NCBI GenBank assembly: GCA_946965045.2 | Contig: OX337241.1 | Span: forward strand, 1,364,001 to 1,428,000 | Direction of reading: 5' to 3' | Length of the DNA stretch: 64,000 nt | DNA from: Epithemia pelagica | Lineage: Eukaryota > Bacillariophyta > Bacillariophyceae > Surirellales > Surirellaceae | Shown here: piece after piece, positions 11,201 through 20,337 of the stretch | Position numbering within the stretch: the stretch's first letter is position 1 | Layout: every line of letters begins with the position of its first letter | Position numbers and translations under genes: made by a program | Notes under the pieces: generated by a model | What the model was told of the DNA's origin: nothing | The model's database searches: none | Seen by the model: the letters and a program-made list of their open reading frames with translations, nothing else

Positions 11201-11746
11201 CAAGATTCTCATGTCGATTCCATTCAGGGTACGTTCGGGCGTTTGTTGAATGAATCGACACTTTCAGACAAGACCGACGTGCCCGAAACACCAGTGGTAA
11301 TGACATGTACCCCCAGTGCTGAGATTGTAGAGGTGGGACAAGACAGTCAGTATTGTCAGGATGTGACGACAGAGGTAAAGGTCATCTCGGGATCGAGTTT
11401 TGTAAAGATTGAAAATCCTTACAAAAAGCGTAAAACTACCATCCCTTTGATGCCCTACAGGGAACATTCCATGCCCTCGGCGCTAATGGCGACGGGAACA
11501 AAGTGGAGTCCCATTGACGTAGAGTGTGAAGACAAGTCAGCAGGCAAGAAACGTCCGCCTTTGCACTGGTCGAATGATGAGATCCAACGTACCAAGCGTC
11601 CGAAATCTCAACAACAGGTATGTTGCTCTGCTTTCTTGGAGTGGGTGCGGAAGTACAATCGCAATGGACGGCCTCCCCATCTGGAAGGCTGTCCCAACCG
11701 TACGACCACACGACGTCCAAATAAAAAGGATCGTCCCCACTACTAA
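8210..11746 (+). CDS. Large zinc-cluster, DDE transposase-like protein
   Basis: 1178 codons from the ATG at 8210 (1154 aa from the ATG at 8282, preferred if the TATA box is used). The N-terminal 150 residues are basic and poorly ordered. A Cys/His cluster follows (HCAVCNADANGRKKPHRGHH, then QC; about 182-204), then a four-Cys cluster (CPSC about 356, CTHC about 397). The central part has an RNase H-fold look: MFAQDHTMEPIKNYKK (first Asp about 554), VMYSDTWPN (second Asp about 617) and GLYHFQQR (about 640), the order seen in DDE transposases. The C-terminal third is low complexity with a final Cys-rich piece (CCSAFLEWV). I could not identify a third catalytic acid or terminal inverted repeats, so it may be domesticated or of an unfamiliar family. 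No stop interrupts it. The unknown minus-strand gene at 12119-13591 converges on it. Confidence 0.5.
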   Translation: MFQSRWSRSEGIRNLPIPHRVHQKMPTTKIPSSALQKNTHHATTLIIGKTKQKLRGMEEEESNMGFNAHSGGFYDESNQAPKDTALEPTLPKKSNKRPALDPFFFRCYVHSQDARKVEKELDSTDNKSKMGIQSQKRQPANQAIKRKPEYQFACYQNQNRMIGGTGANPFAFEGVAFDPVKHCAVCNADANGRKKPHRGHHKQCPKNRKTKGTKSDNDVKFDEADKKVAANNSKPFNGFNISTAPPQVREYAQKMVAPLRTDHTNLHDAVRDAMSDPEFVSSATDRKSGAPLPIMAVVRHLVNHKEKKWFQPNTLEFKIPVVRYGQNIDPHYHSVEGQVILNVCWEEQFPGLEIVCPSCSKGKLRRDRTNFSKNKRLFAIFKQGGAPTWAIVMTYKCTHCSLRYDANDGQLLMALPIHVRNAYPVYPKYADNTMSFHLDKPTSQILEGLMLTYGNGDKVSRMIYEGMTLQHLEKFTAYLSEWKSLLTMKGNEDAPPLYPDLHGDFITTWPPSGDSLRDLYERAAMSRCNQYGVSDKDRCTREIQSVTTTKMFAQDHTMEPIKNYKKSLGAHAVWDSATETGEIATAVCVRNTKTAEFAHAAEALVRRHGFEPVVMYSDTWPNKLKFWKLLFGDDLKGRLGLYHFQQRIIKTMRQGHHLYHKALNDLLQCVYGFDSKSYNTLLKNLKNGKMGREGIPYTNQEILDMQEGTEFRRRFAKYLMKVIHPPEVIQHNLQKWFDTYKGCEDPRTGKKLFTVDTKTAVTEQMKNAEHIQDTLPLADVYRSVPPTAATKHDCHEYYSQRCESKVEAYHDHLAHFANCGMRVDLCDILNLVGTANYNAKIRHRLRMADGAKGYESVPLGWKTHPDYYNHSDLIVANGLADEVNYPFLPFDFARPLPEDNGERFFAHYMLDQIERDRKYPKSNLTDRCQCPSCATNPTPLPHEVGKNSLVPSHSPPTCQECPPHDSPSGTFAKMLETSIDTITEQASDASETIVPSSQDSHVDSIQGTFGRLLNESTLSDKTDVPETPVVMTCTPSAEIVEVGQDSQYCQDVTTEVKVISGSSFVKIENPYKKRKTTIPLMPYREHSMPSALMATGTKWSPIDVECEDKSAGKKRPPLHWSNDEIQRTKRPKSQQQVCCSAFLEWVRKYNRNGRPPHLEGCPNRTTTRRPNKKDRPHY

Positions 11747-11839
11747 TTATTCACAATGACGTTCCACCAAAAAAGAAACATTGAATTCTGGAGCTGTGAA
11801 GTGATGTGTATTAATCTCTTCTGATGCAGCTTGCGTAAG

Positions 11840-11955
11840 GTACGAGTATGAACAAGACCTTTTTAAGTTAGGTACGAGTATGAACAAGACCTTTTTAAGT
11901 TAGGTACGAGTATGAACAAGACCTTTTTAAGTTAGGTACGAGTATGAACAAGACC
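11840..11955. repeat. 32-bp tandem repeat, about 3.6 copies
   Basis: Units start at 11840, 11872, 11904 and 11936 (last one cut after 20 bases); each begins GTACGAGTATGAACAAGACC. The copies are identical, so the expansion is recent. It lies in the convergent gap between 11746 and 12119, a stretch otherwise without a recognisable feature. Confidence 0.9.
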
Positions 11956-12118
11956 ATGGCAAAAGATGATATCATGGAAGACTTAACAACGATTTACATT
12001 ATAGTAGTAAATCATGAAATTCTTTGCTGCGAAAGACCTTTTTATACTTCGTAGAGTTCTAGTACAACTGGAACTCCAATAACGAAGATAAGTATGGGTT
12101 GTAAACCATGGGCCTGTT

Positions 12119-13591
12119 CTAACGACGGGAATGGTGGGTGAGGTGCCCTCCTTCCACGTGATGTGTGTTGGTTGTCGTCGGAGGATGTTTCGTCACGTCG
12201 GCGGCCTTTTCGTAGATCTTAGTCACGTTCTCCTTGTGAGGCATGACCGCGTAGTATTTGACGTGTGGGACAATTTCGAGCGATTGGCCTTCCTTTAAGC
12301 GGATTTCTCCTTGATCAAGGCCAATCACTTGGACTTCCTCTTTCGCAGCAACTTTGCGATCTTCTTGTGGAGGAGGATCCTTTTTGGGAGGTTCCTCGGT
12401 ATCATCATCATCCTCGTCCTCTTGCATGGCAGGACGGTCTTTGTCTGACTCCGGGGAGGAGTGGGACTCTTTTGTGTGTCCATCTGATGTTGGGGAGGCA
12501 TCAGTGGTGGAAGGATGATGTTGTTCGGAAGGAGGACGAAGAGTCGACGGAACAAATGCCGGTTTGACTTTCTTAAAAGAGGTCACAACTACATTAAGAA
12601 AAGAGACGGCGTCTTCCAGGCGGCTTGCGGTCTCCTTTAAATCGTCGAGGGGCGATTTGGGTGGAGAGGAGGGAACCTTTTTACCATCTTTGTCGACGAT
12701 GGTGAGATACCCCAACTCATGGAGAACCTTCTGCGTCACTGGAACAGTTGCGTCCTTTTTCGTGCTATACAACCATTGGCCACATACTGCAAACCCGTTG
12801 AATTTGCATTCACCTTTATTAGGTAGAATAACAGCAACAGGTGTTGTGACACTCACGCTTAGAATATCAAATTCCGGCTCTTTGAGCTGTCGCAAGGAGT
12901 ACATGGGCCTGAGAAGTGTGTTGATTTTGTTGTTGAAAACTTGCAACAAATTCAATTTCTCGTTGGCCAGGGTGTGGTATTTGCAAGTTTTCATTTGCCA
13001 ATATCCAAACAATTCCCCGCCGGGTGTATTTTTATCAGTCGGGGTAGGGAACCACATGTTGTCATCGATGGCGTTGGCCAAGGCGACAGAGGCGGTCCCT
13101 TTCGTCCGACCGACTGCGGTGTACGCCAATGACTTAGGCATGTGTCGTGATTGAAAACGAAGCACAGCCATGTTGGGATCGGTGAAGCGCCAGTCTTCAT
13201 CGTAGTCCGATAAAACCTCTTCCTGCTCCTCGGCATCTTCGTTCTCGTCCAGTTTAGGCTCTTCGATTGCCTTTTTTTTGTTTTCTGTTTTCGACTCTTT
13301 TTTGGATTCTTTTTTTCCTTTCGGAAAAACTTCCTCCACGTAGTCTTCGGAGAACGAGTACTCCGAGCCTGAGTCTGAGTCCTTCGGTGGTGAAGGGTCA
13401 TAACTCTCCTTCTTCTTCTTTTTAGGAATGGGAGAGATTTCAGAACTCGAAGTTGCACGAGGACGCGCGGCCTTTTTCCCGGATGAGGGAACGTCGTCAG
13501 TCATTGAAACAGGAGGTTTCTTTTTCAATGAATCATTGACGAAAAGGCCTGGAGTGGCTCTAGGAGGAAGAGGTTTTCGTACACGCCCCAT
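12119..13591 (-). CDS. Unknown charged protein, convergent with the transposase-like gene
   Basis: 490 aa from an ATG. Residues 1-150 are highly charged, with Lys runs (PIPKKKKKES), Ser/Asp-rich acidic patches and a basic repeat (KESKKESKTENKKKA); this looks disordered and possibly nuclear. Residues about 150-310 form a more ordered block rich in Trp and aromatic residues (NMWFPTPTDKN, GGELFGYWQMKTCKYHT, FNGFAVCGQWLYSTKKD, VLHELGYLTIVDKDG). The rest is again acidic and Pro-rich, with a His-rich end (HPPTTTNTHHVEGGHLTHHS). I do not recognise the family and assign no function. It ends 372 bp from the stop of the gene at 8210-11746, tail to tail, and is preceded by a cluster of hairpin-forming repeats. 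It could be a host gene or an accessory gene of a mobile unit. Confidence 0.5.
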   Translation of the reverse strand: MGRVRKPLPPRATPGLFVNDSLKKKPPVSMTDDVPSSGKKAARPRATSSSEISPIPKKKKKESYDPSPPKDSDSGSEYSFSEDYVEEVFPKGKKESKKESKTENKKKAIEEPKLDENEDAEEQEEVLSDYDEDWRFTDPNMAVLRFQSRHMPKSLAYTAVGRTKGTASVALANAIDDNMWFPTPTDKNTPGGELFGYWQMKTCKYHTLANEKLNLLQVFNNKINTLLRPMYSLRQLKEPEFDILSVSVTTPVAVILPNKGECKFNGFAVCGQWLYSTKKDATVPVTQKVLHELGYLTIVDKDGKKVPSSPPKSPLDDLKETASRLEDAVSFLNVVVTSFKKVKPAFVPSTLRPPSEQHHPSTTDASPTSDGHTKESHSSPESDKDRPAMQEDEDDDDTEEPPKKDPPPQEDRKVAAKEEVQVIGLDQGEIRLKEGQSLEIVPHVKYYAVMPHKENVTKIYEKAADVTKHPPTTTNTHHVEGGHLTHHSRR

Positions 13592-13601
13592 TGTGTTGGA
13601 G

Positions 13602-13863
13602 ACCGTTGCGAGATACGGCTCTGGGGGGGCTTGAAGACCGTGTCGAGATGCGGCTTCAAAAAAGCAAACCGTGTCAAGATACGGTCACTGTAGGACGGGG
13701 AGGCGACTTCGAGATGAAGCTCCCAACGGTGGAGACGACTTCGAGATGAAGCTCCAGAGATTCAGGCCTTGATAGACGTTGGTTTCAAAATGGAGACGAC
13801 TTCTAGATGAAGCTCCAAGGACTCGGGCTTTAGGAATGGAAGACGACTTCAAGATGAAGCTTC
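13602..13863. repeat. Seven dispersed about 19-bp hairpin-forming repeats
   Basis: Copies lie at 13602, 13637, 13668, 13704, 13736, 13797 and 13844. All share a central (C/T)(G/A)AGAT-like core. The first three have arms ACCGT...ACGG and the last four CTTC...GAAG, so arms change in a paired manner while the core stays. They sit just upstream of the ATG at 13591 on the minus strand. Role unknown. Confidence 0.6.
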
Positions 13864-14543
13864 CTTTGGGTTTCTCTGTGAAAGCCACAATGGAGAACGT
13901 GGTTAGAGTTGGTGCAAAAAGGGCTGGTGCATCGATTGGACTTACTGTTGGGAGTACGGGTTGGGAGTTTAGACGATGGTGAGTAGTGGCTTCCGACAAT
14001 GGACAATGGATTGGAATGATGGGAAGAATGGGATGTTGTTGGATGGAGGGTGGTCGATCGTACTGTGTCGTCGCAAAAAAATTTTGGGTGAGAGTGTTTG
14101 AGCCGTGGTGATGGTGGTGATAAAATGAGCTTGGTTGTGTTTGATACTGAATGATTGTATAGTAATTTTCTGGTAGGAAGTTTGCGTTCAAAGGTACTTA
14201 CATGATTCCCCCGTAGAAACCTTGGTACTTGGTTTCTGTCTGTGTTCCGTTTCGCGATTCATTTGATTGGATGGGAGAAGGATCGGCGAGTCATTTACAT
14301 ATGCCTTGTGTACCGAAAGAGGGGGAGTTGTGTAGGAGGATTTAATCCCCCGCGACGAAAAAAACACTATAGGCAATAAAGTACTCAAGACTAACCAAGA
14401 CTAAAATTAAGCGACGGTTATATCTGTTTCCCGTTAGGAAGTGGAATCCCCTTCCTTCGGGCAAGTCCTTTCCTTTCCCCTTCCTTTCCCCCCTCCTCTG
14501 CCTCTTCCCCCACTGAAGTCGTGGGGAGCGGGGCAGAGTCGCA
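13864..14543. other. No gene recognised; polypyrimidine stretch next to Copia-A
   Basis: No convincing coding frame. A long C/T-rich tract runs from about 14448 to 14515. The last bases before Copia-A include the TCGCA duplication (14539-14543). By continuity with 26260 this flank may be the 3' end of LINE-A, where the minus strand reads as a purine-rich tail. Confidence 0.35.
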
Positions 14544-15264
14544 ACTTAGGATATCTGCTAGCTAGGTGTGATAACGACTTGATAATCGGGGTTAGTTCAG
14601 TTGGGTAGCAATGTTAGTCAACCTATCACGTTGGATCGACGATGGGGCCCTCACCTTCGGTCTACGATATAGGTTGACTCCTTTTGTAGACAACAGTTGC
14701 TTGCAACTTTTGTGTTTTAGAAAAGAGTGAGATTAATCTACATGAAAGTGATTTTCAGGTCTGATCGATCTCCGATCTCAAGGAGAACTTAGCCGCTCCA
14801 TTTCTCTCTTGGAGAATAGTTCTTCCTTGTTCTTTTTGTTCTTCATGATTAGATGAGAGTATTCACCTCTCCTGATTGTTTGGGCCTTATGAATGTTCTT
14901 TCTAGAAGGTACTTACCTTTGGAACAGGCCTGCTAGATCATCTGAAGATCGATCGGTATCTTTGTGTAATTCTCAATTTGAGAGAGAAGATATTACGACT
15001 AGAGGTATCGTCCAACTTGCGTTCGTATGAACGGATGTGTAGGCTCGCGACTTGCATTGTGCATGTATATGAATAATTAGTACATGAATCTTCCTGGACT
15101 GCTGGGTGAAGTTACTATTCAGCTAAATCCATCTGTTGTTCGTCCGTTCAACTGCAACACGAGCGTCTGTCTTACTTCAGGACAGCTGCTTTCCTCTATG
15201 TCGTAGCTACGTCGTGCTATGTCACACCTAGATCTAATGGTGCTAGATGTGCTATATTGTAACT
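14544..15264 (-). repeat. 3' LTR of Copia-A
   Basis: 721 bp. In element orientation it begins AGTTACAA and ends CCTAAGT rather than TG...CA. Boundaries are set by the TCGCA duplication outside and the purine tract inside. Confidence 0.9.
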
Positions 15265-15317
15265 CTCCCTCTCATGGAGTGATTGGGCTAGAATTGCGAC
15301 ATGGAAGGTATGATGGT

Positions 15318-15736
15318 TTACCATCCTTGATTGAGCTTACGGCAGCGCTCAAAAAGTTCTCGATTCTGGCATTTAGTAAAGTAATCAGCCTTTTGGTCAG
15401 CTGTGCTGACCATGCTAACTTTCACGCCGCCGGGGTGGTCGCCTACATGCTCCCAAAAGAAGTGGAGGTAGGTGTTAAAATGCTTGGTCCTTGGAGCTAG
15501 GCGCTGCTTCGTTGCAAGGTAAAAGGCTCCACTATTGTCCTCAAAGACTTCAGAGAAAATAGTGGGCTTCGGGAACGGCAGCTTGAGATTGCCTAAAAGT
15601 TCTTCAATCACTCGGCGGGTAGCTATCACACTACGCATGGCTTGTGAGAGGGCATGGTACTCAGCCTGGAGTGTGCTAAGAGCTACCGATGATTGGAGTT
15701 GCGAACGCCATATTAGTGGGCATCCACGAAATGTTA
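15318..15736 (-). pseudogene. C-terminal RNase H part of Copia-A pol, cut off by the mariner
   Basis: Reading leftward from the mariner gives TFRGCPLIWRSQLQSS, LSTLQAEYHALSQAMRS, EDNSGAFYLA and STADQKADYFTK, the classic end of Copia RNase H, closing with GW and a stop at 15318-15320. The upstream part of the same domain ends at 17670 with RTGYIL. With one TA counted, the two halves are in one frame, so the mariner is the only lesion in this domain. Confidence 0.9.
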
Positions 15737-15768
15737 CTCCCTCCTGCCCAAAATTATCGCAACAAGTT
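15737..15768 (+). repeat. Left terminal inverted repeat of the mariner
   Basis: 32 bp beginning CTCCCTCCTGCCCAAAATTA; matches the right end with a single mismatch (C at 15758 against T). Confidence 0.9.
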
Positions 15769-15868
15769 ACTAAAAATGACGTAACTTCTCACGCGCAAGC
15801 CCGTTGGCGCTAAAAATTATACAGATCGATAGCTTATTACACGACTCAAATTTCCATGTATAATTTAT

Positions 15869-17299
15869 ATGTTCCATCTCACAATCCTGGAGAGTTACAG
15901 GGAACTAAACGAGGTGAAAAAAGAAACTCAGACTTTGGCGTACCGGTTCTGGCCCTACAGGCATACCCAAGCCATGCCACCTTCAGGGGAGGCCCGCAAG
16001 GGGGTAAAGTACAAGGAATTGCGGAGAGAAGACCGCGGACGTGCCATGGCGATCCTTCTAACCTTCCATCTGAATGGCACCTTGCCCAGAGGTGTTTTGT
16101 CAGGCGTCGCTGAAATGTTTGGTGTGCATCGATCCACCATAAGCCGACTTTGGGAGCGCGCGCAGAAATCGCGCGTGGAGAACGTAATTAACTCTCCTGA
16201 AATTTCATCCAACGCACGCGCGCGCGGAAGACTCCCTATTTGTTCTTCACCAGACGTTAGAGAAGCTGTTAAAAATGTCCCATTGATGAAGAGACGAACC
16301 CAGGAACAACTCTCTACCGTTCTGGGTATGTCAAGAAGCACAGTGCAGCGATTCGTGAAGAAAGGCACTCTACGATGCCATACCAACACCCTAAAACCCT
16401 TCCTCACTGAAACCAACATGATGGCAAGATACCTGATGGCACAATCCTTTGTAAACCCCTTGAAACCCGGTGAGTACCAAGACATGATGGACATGATCCA
16501 TGTCGATGAAAAGTGGTTTTTTGTGACGAAAGATGCACAGCGCTTTATCTTGACCGACGATGAAGAGGATCCACAGAGGACATGCAAACACAAGAGCCAC
16601 ATCACAAAGGTAATGTTCTTTTGTGCTGTGGCTCGTCCTCGCTTTATTCCAGCTATGAATCAATGGTGGGATGGTAAACTGGGCATCTGGCCCATTGGTG
16701 AGTGGGTCCCTGCGAAGAGGAGCAGCGTCAACAGGGAAAAGGGGACTATGGTATGGAAGAACATTACTGTTAACAGAGAGGTCTACAGGGATTTACTTGT
16801 GGAAAAACTAATGCCAGCAATATTGGAGAAGTGGCCACAAGCAGACAGAAACAAGAGAACCATAAGGATTCAACAGGATGGCGCCAAGTCCCATATCAAG
16901 GATGGAGACATGTACTTTGTGGAGTTCCTGAGATCCATGAAAGAGTTGGGAGTGAGGGCAGAGTTCTTTACACAAGCTCCCAACAGCCCAGACACAAACA
17001 TTTGTGATCTGGGCTTTTTCAGGGCTATCCAGAGTCATGGTTTGATTGTTGGGTCGAGCGAGGCACAGCTGCTTGAATCTGTACAGAATGCTTTTGATTC
17101 CTATCCAAGAGACAGACTAAACCACACATGGCTCACCCTCCAATCTTGCTTCAATGAAATCATTAAAGCAGGAGGAGGGAATGACTACAAAATACCCCAC
17201 ATGAATAAACAGGGGCTGGAGAGGAGAGGGGAGCTTCCCCATGTGCTGCAAGTCACAGACGCTCTCTCCAGCCCTACAAGCAGCAATCTGCAAGAGTAG
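15869..17299 (+). CDS. Mariner transposase (plant MLE type)
   Basis: 476 aa from an ATG, uninterrupted. It performs cut-and-paste transposition, binding the termini and cutting by two-metal chemistry in the nucleus. Two helix-turn-helix regions are seen (SGVAEMFGVHRSTISRLWER; QLSTVLGMSRSTVQRFVKKG). The catalytic triad is HVDEKWFF (Asp 213), IQQDGAKSHI (Asp 337) and SPDTNICDLGFF (Asp 380). NSPD..x..DLGFF is the signature of plant mariners, usually DD39D; here I count 42 residues between the second and third Asp. All three acids are present, ends are nearly perfect and the target duplication is exact, so this copy could be active. Expression may rely on its own promoter, as it opposes Copia-A. 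Confidence 0.9.
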   Translation: MFHLTILESYRELNEVKKETQTLAYRFWPYRHTQAMPPSGEARKGVKYKELRREDRGRAMAILLTFHLNGTLPRGVLSGVAEMFGVHRSTISRLWERAQKSRVENVINSPEISSNARARGRLPICSSPDVREAVKNVPLMKRRTQEQLSTVLGMSRSTVQRFVKKGTLRCHTNTLKPFLTETNMMARYLMAQSFVNPLKPGEYQDMMDMIHVDEKWFFVTKDAQRFILTDDEEDPQRTCKHKSHITKVMFFCAVARPRFIPAMNQWWDGKLGIWPIGEWVPAKRSSVNREKGTMVWKNITVNREVYRDLLVEKLMPAILEKWPQADRNKRTIRIQQDGAKSHIKDGDMYFVEFLRSMKELGVRAEFFTQAPNSPDTNICDLGFFRAIQSHGLIVGSSEAQLLESVQNAFDSYPRDRLNHTWLTLQSCFNEIIKAGGGNDYKIPHMNKQGLERRGELPHVLQVTDALSSPTSSNLQE

Positions 17300-17635
17300 A
17301 AACTAATCCTATTAGTCCTACAGAATACCTGGTTGACCTCCAATTGAGCAAGGAGGCAACCAGGGGCTACGGCCAATGATTGTACCCATAGGATAGATCA
17401 TTGTGTATTGCGTTGTTGTTGCTGCTGCTATTCGTGATTTTTCAGTGTTGGTGGTGGGAGATGAGTGAGGTCTTGTACCGTTGGGGAGTGACGATTGAAG
17501 GGCTGGATAGATTTTTTAGCACGTGTCACAGTGAATGTTCATCTCCAAAATTCGACTCCGAATGAGCCGGCCATCCTCCTGTAGAAATGTACCAGGGCCT
17601 ACGAGAGCTTTTTGTGCGACTACTATGACTAAAAA

Positions 17636-17667
17636 AACTTGTTGCAATAATTTTGGGCAGGAGGGAG
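17636..17667 (-). repeat. Right terminal inverted repeat of the mariner
   Basis: Inverted partner of 15737-15768, followed by the TA duplication at 17668-17669. Its sequence supplies the last residues (LPPAQNYCNKFF) and stop of the truncated Copia-A pol frame. Confidence 0.9.
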
Positions 17668-17669
17668 TA

Positions 17670-20337
17670 GTATATAGCCAGTACGAGACTTAGCACTAAC
17701 GGGATTGTCTTGGGGTTCGCGTCCATGCAAACCGGCAAAATCAGCATCTACATAGCAATCTAGTTTGAAATCTGTAGTAGGGGTGAAGATAGTCCCTTTG
17801 TCTCTTGTTCGAACTAAGTAGCGCACAATTGTCTTGATGGCGGTAGCGTGGGATTTCTTTGGTGCTGAACTGAATCTAGCTACCTGACTAACAGCGAAAG
17901 CTATGTCAGGTCTAGTGTTGGTAGCCAGGTATAGGAGCATTCCTACTACGGAGCGATATTCCCAGCTTTCCTTCATAGGTTCACCGTCTGGGTCGCTGCC
18001 TAATCCCAGCTCGGTTGCAGGAGTCCAATTAGGGTTGCAATCTTCTAGTCCCGTAGTTTTAATAATCTTCGCAATAAGTCCTTTCTGGGTCATGGTAATA
18101 GATTTATTCTCATGACGGATAAAGTTTATTCCGAGGTAGTCAGTCAGATTTCCTTCTTTCTTGAGAGATAACCCTTTTTCTTGTAGTCGTTTGATTAGAT
18201 CGTCTATTAGTTCCATTTTAGGAGCACAGACACCACAGTCGTCTACCCACAGAAAAATGATGATGTTGTCTTTGTAAAGCAAACACTCGTCATGAGCACT
18301 AAGGGTGAATCCGTCTTCCTTTAAAGCCTCTAGTAGGTGGGTATACCATAACCTTGGAGCTGAAGACAGGCCATATAGACTCTTGATGAGTTGCAGGCAG
18401 GTCTCTCCAGGTTTGCCAGACCTAAATCCTCTAGGTAAATGAATCCATACAGGTTCATCCAACGTAGCTTGTACAAATGCATTGTTAAAATCAATGCAGG
18501 CAAGCTCCCATCCTAGGATTAAGCTGATAGTGAGGACAATACGGATTGAGCTCCAGTGAACAACTGGGCTGTAGTTTTCTTGTTCCGTTTCCTGTAAGTC
18601 TCCTCTCACACAATATCTGGCTTTGTGTTTGAGGATCTCACCATCGGGAGTTCTCTTTCGTTTAAATACCCAAGTTCCTGGTAGAATCCGCGTTTTTGCC
18701 TGAGATTTTGGGACCTCTTCCCATGTTCCTTTACCTTCGAGCTCCATAATTTCTTTGTGTGCCGCAACTTTCCATTTTTCAATGTCAGCATCTCGCATGG
18801 CTTCGTCATAGGAAAGCGTATCTGGATCAGAGAGAGATGCTTTCATGACGGTCAGGAGGTCGCTATGATCTACAGATGGAGGAGCAGCAGGATGAACGGT
18901 AGCCACATTTATTTCTTCTACAAGACGAGTGGGCCGTTTAACAGTCCGACCGGAGCGACGAGTGGTGATGGTTGGTGCGAGAGAGGGAGTGGAACCGGAA
19001 GTGGGTTGAGTGGATTTGCGAGGACGGGACTCCCTCTGAGGCCGAATCTCCCTCTGAGGAGATGGACCAGGGGAAGGAGTAGTGTTGGGAGAAGGAGAAG
19101 GCAAAAGAGGGGTCGTCGAAGGCGAGGTTTCAGCGACCTGGTCAGTTTTCTCCCTCTGAGGAAGGGGTGTATTGGAAAAGGACATCCGCTTAGGGGATGG
19201 TTGATACACCGGTTCCTCATTGGGAGCTGAAATCGATACGGGTCTGTTGCTTGGTGTCGAACTGGGTGCTGGTGCGCCACTGGGAGTAGCACGGGGATTA
19301 GTTAAAGGAAACGTGCCAGGAGTGGAACTGGGTTTGGAAGGCGATGGAAGCACGGCAAAAGGACGATGAGTCCCAATTGCATGTGCGACATCGGATTCCC
19401 TTTGTGTATAGGACTGTTGTGCGGCCTCATCTGTAGTAGTAGGCGCTTCAATATTTGGAGCATCGTCGTTGTCGAGATCTATATATTGATAGGAGGACGT
19501 GTCAGTGAAGAAGTCGGGCAATTGTTCAAGAGTCATAGCAATTGTACTGAACCAATCGTCAAAAACTACATGGAATTGTGGGGTTATGTAGCCGGTGTCA
19601 GGGTTAAGTACCAGAGGGACCGAACTAGCATGGCGGTTACTTAACCCCATGAGTTGGCAACGTGTAGACCTAGGCTTCCAACGAGGTAGTTTCTTCCCGT
19701 CGGCAATGGATTTCTGTAGGACATAGACTGGGCAGCCCCACACGTGTAGGTCGTGGAACTTTCGTTGTTCCCAACGGACACGTGTAAATAAGTCGTGGGG
19801 GCTAATCCCTGTGTCAGTACGGGGCACATGATTATGTAGGTACACTGCATGTGATACTGCCATGGGCCATAGCATAGGATCAGCTAATTCTGGCCAGTGT
19901 ATTGCAGAATGGAGCATCATTGTACGAGCAATAGACATAATAGTTTGTACTGCCCGTTCGGCGATGCCAGCATGATGATGTGCCCCAACTCCGGCAAATC
20001 TGAAAATTTGAGCGAATGTTCGGAGTGATTGGGTGTAATCCTTTGAGGTAAAGGCTGCTCCATTGTCCGTTAGGTATTGAAGCGGTACTACCCCTATTTC
20101 TCTACAGAAAAGCTCGAAGGATTCTTTAACACTCAGCGTTTCATGTGTATTTAGGTGGGATTGAAATCCTATCCACGTGTATCCCGAAGCGTGGTCTACA
20201 AAGATTGCTCCACCTGTATAAAGATCGTTGATTTTTGATTTCCCCTTTGAGTCAAAGCGTCTCCCCTTTGAAGAACACACAAAATGATCTACTGAGATGC
20301 ATTTACCTGGATGCGGGTTACCGTCTTTGGTAACCCC
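17670..20337 (-). pseudogene. Copia-A integrase, RT and first part of RNase H
   Basis: Same frame as the upstream part, beginning right after the TAA at 20340-20338 (GVTKDGNPHPGKCISVDHF). Integrase is seen as VDHASGYTWIGF, YLTDNGAAFTS and GIAERAVQTIM, the D,D,E core. A Pro/Ser/Thr-rich linker of about 200 residues with QREK/QREI/QRES repeats follows. RT then shows LACIDFNNAFVQA (motif A), KSLYGLSSAPRLWY (motif B) and FLWVDDCGV (motif C, WVDD instead of YVDD). RNase H starts at CYVDADFAG and ends at RTGYIL where the mariner lies. Apart from the TAA and the mariner it is undamaged. Confidence 0.9.

Larger units (their letters stand above)
15737..17667 (+). mobile_element. Plant-type mariner transposon, apparently complete
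   Basis: 1931 bp bounded by inverted repeats and by TA on both sides (15735-15736 and 17668-17669), the target of the Tc1/mariner superfamily. The termini start CTCCCTCCTGCCC, close to the start of plant mariner and Stowaway termini. One intact 476-codon transposase gene lies inside. It is inserted in the RNase H region of Copia-A in opposite orientation. Confidence 0.95.

Noticed and set aside
11840-11955. CRISPR-like array
   Set aside because: Units are directly adjacent with no spacers, and the context is eukaryotic.
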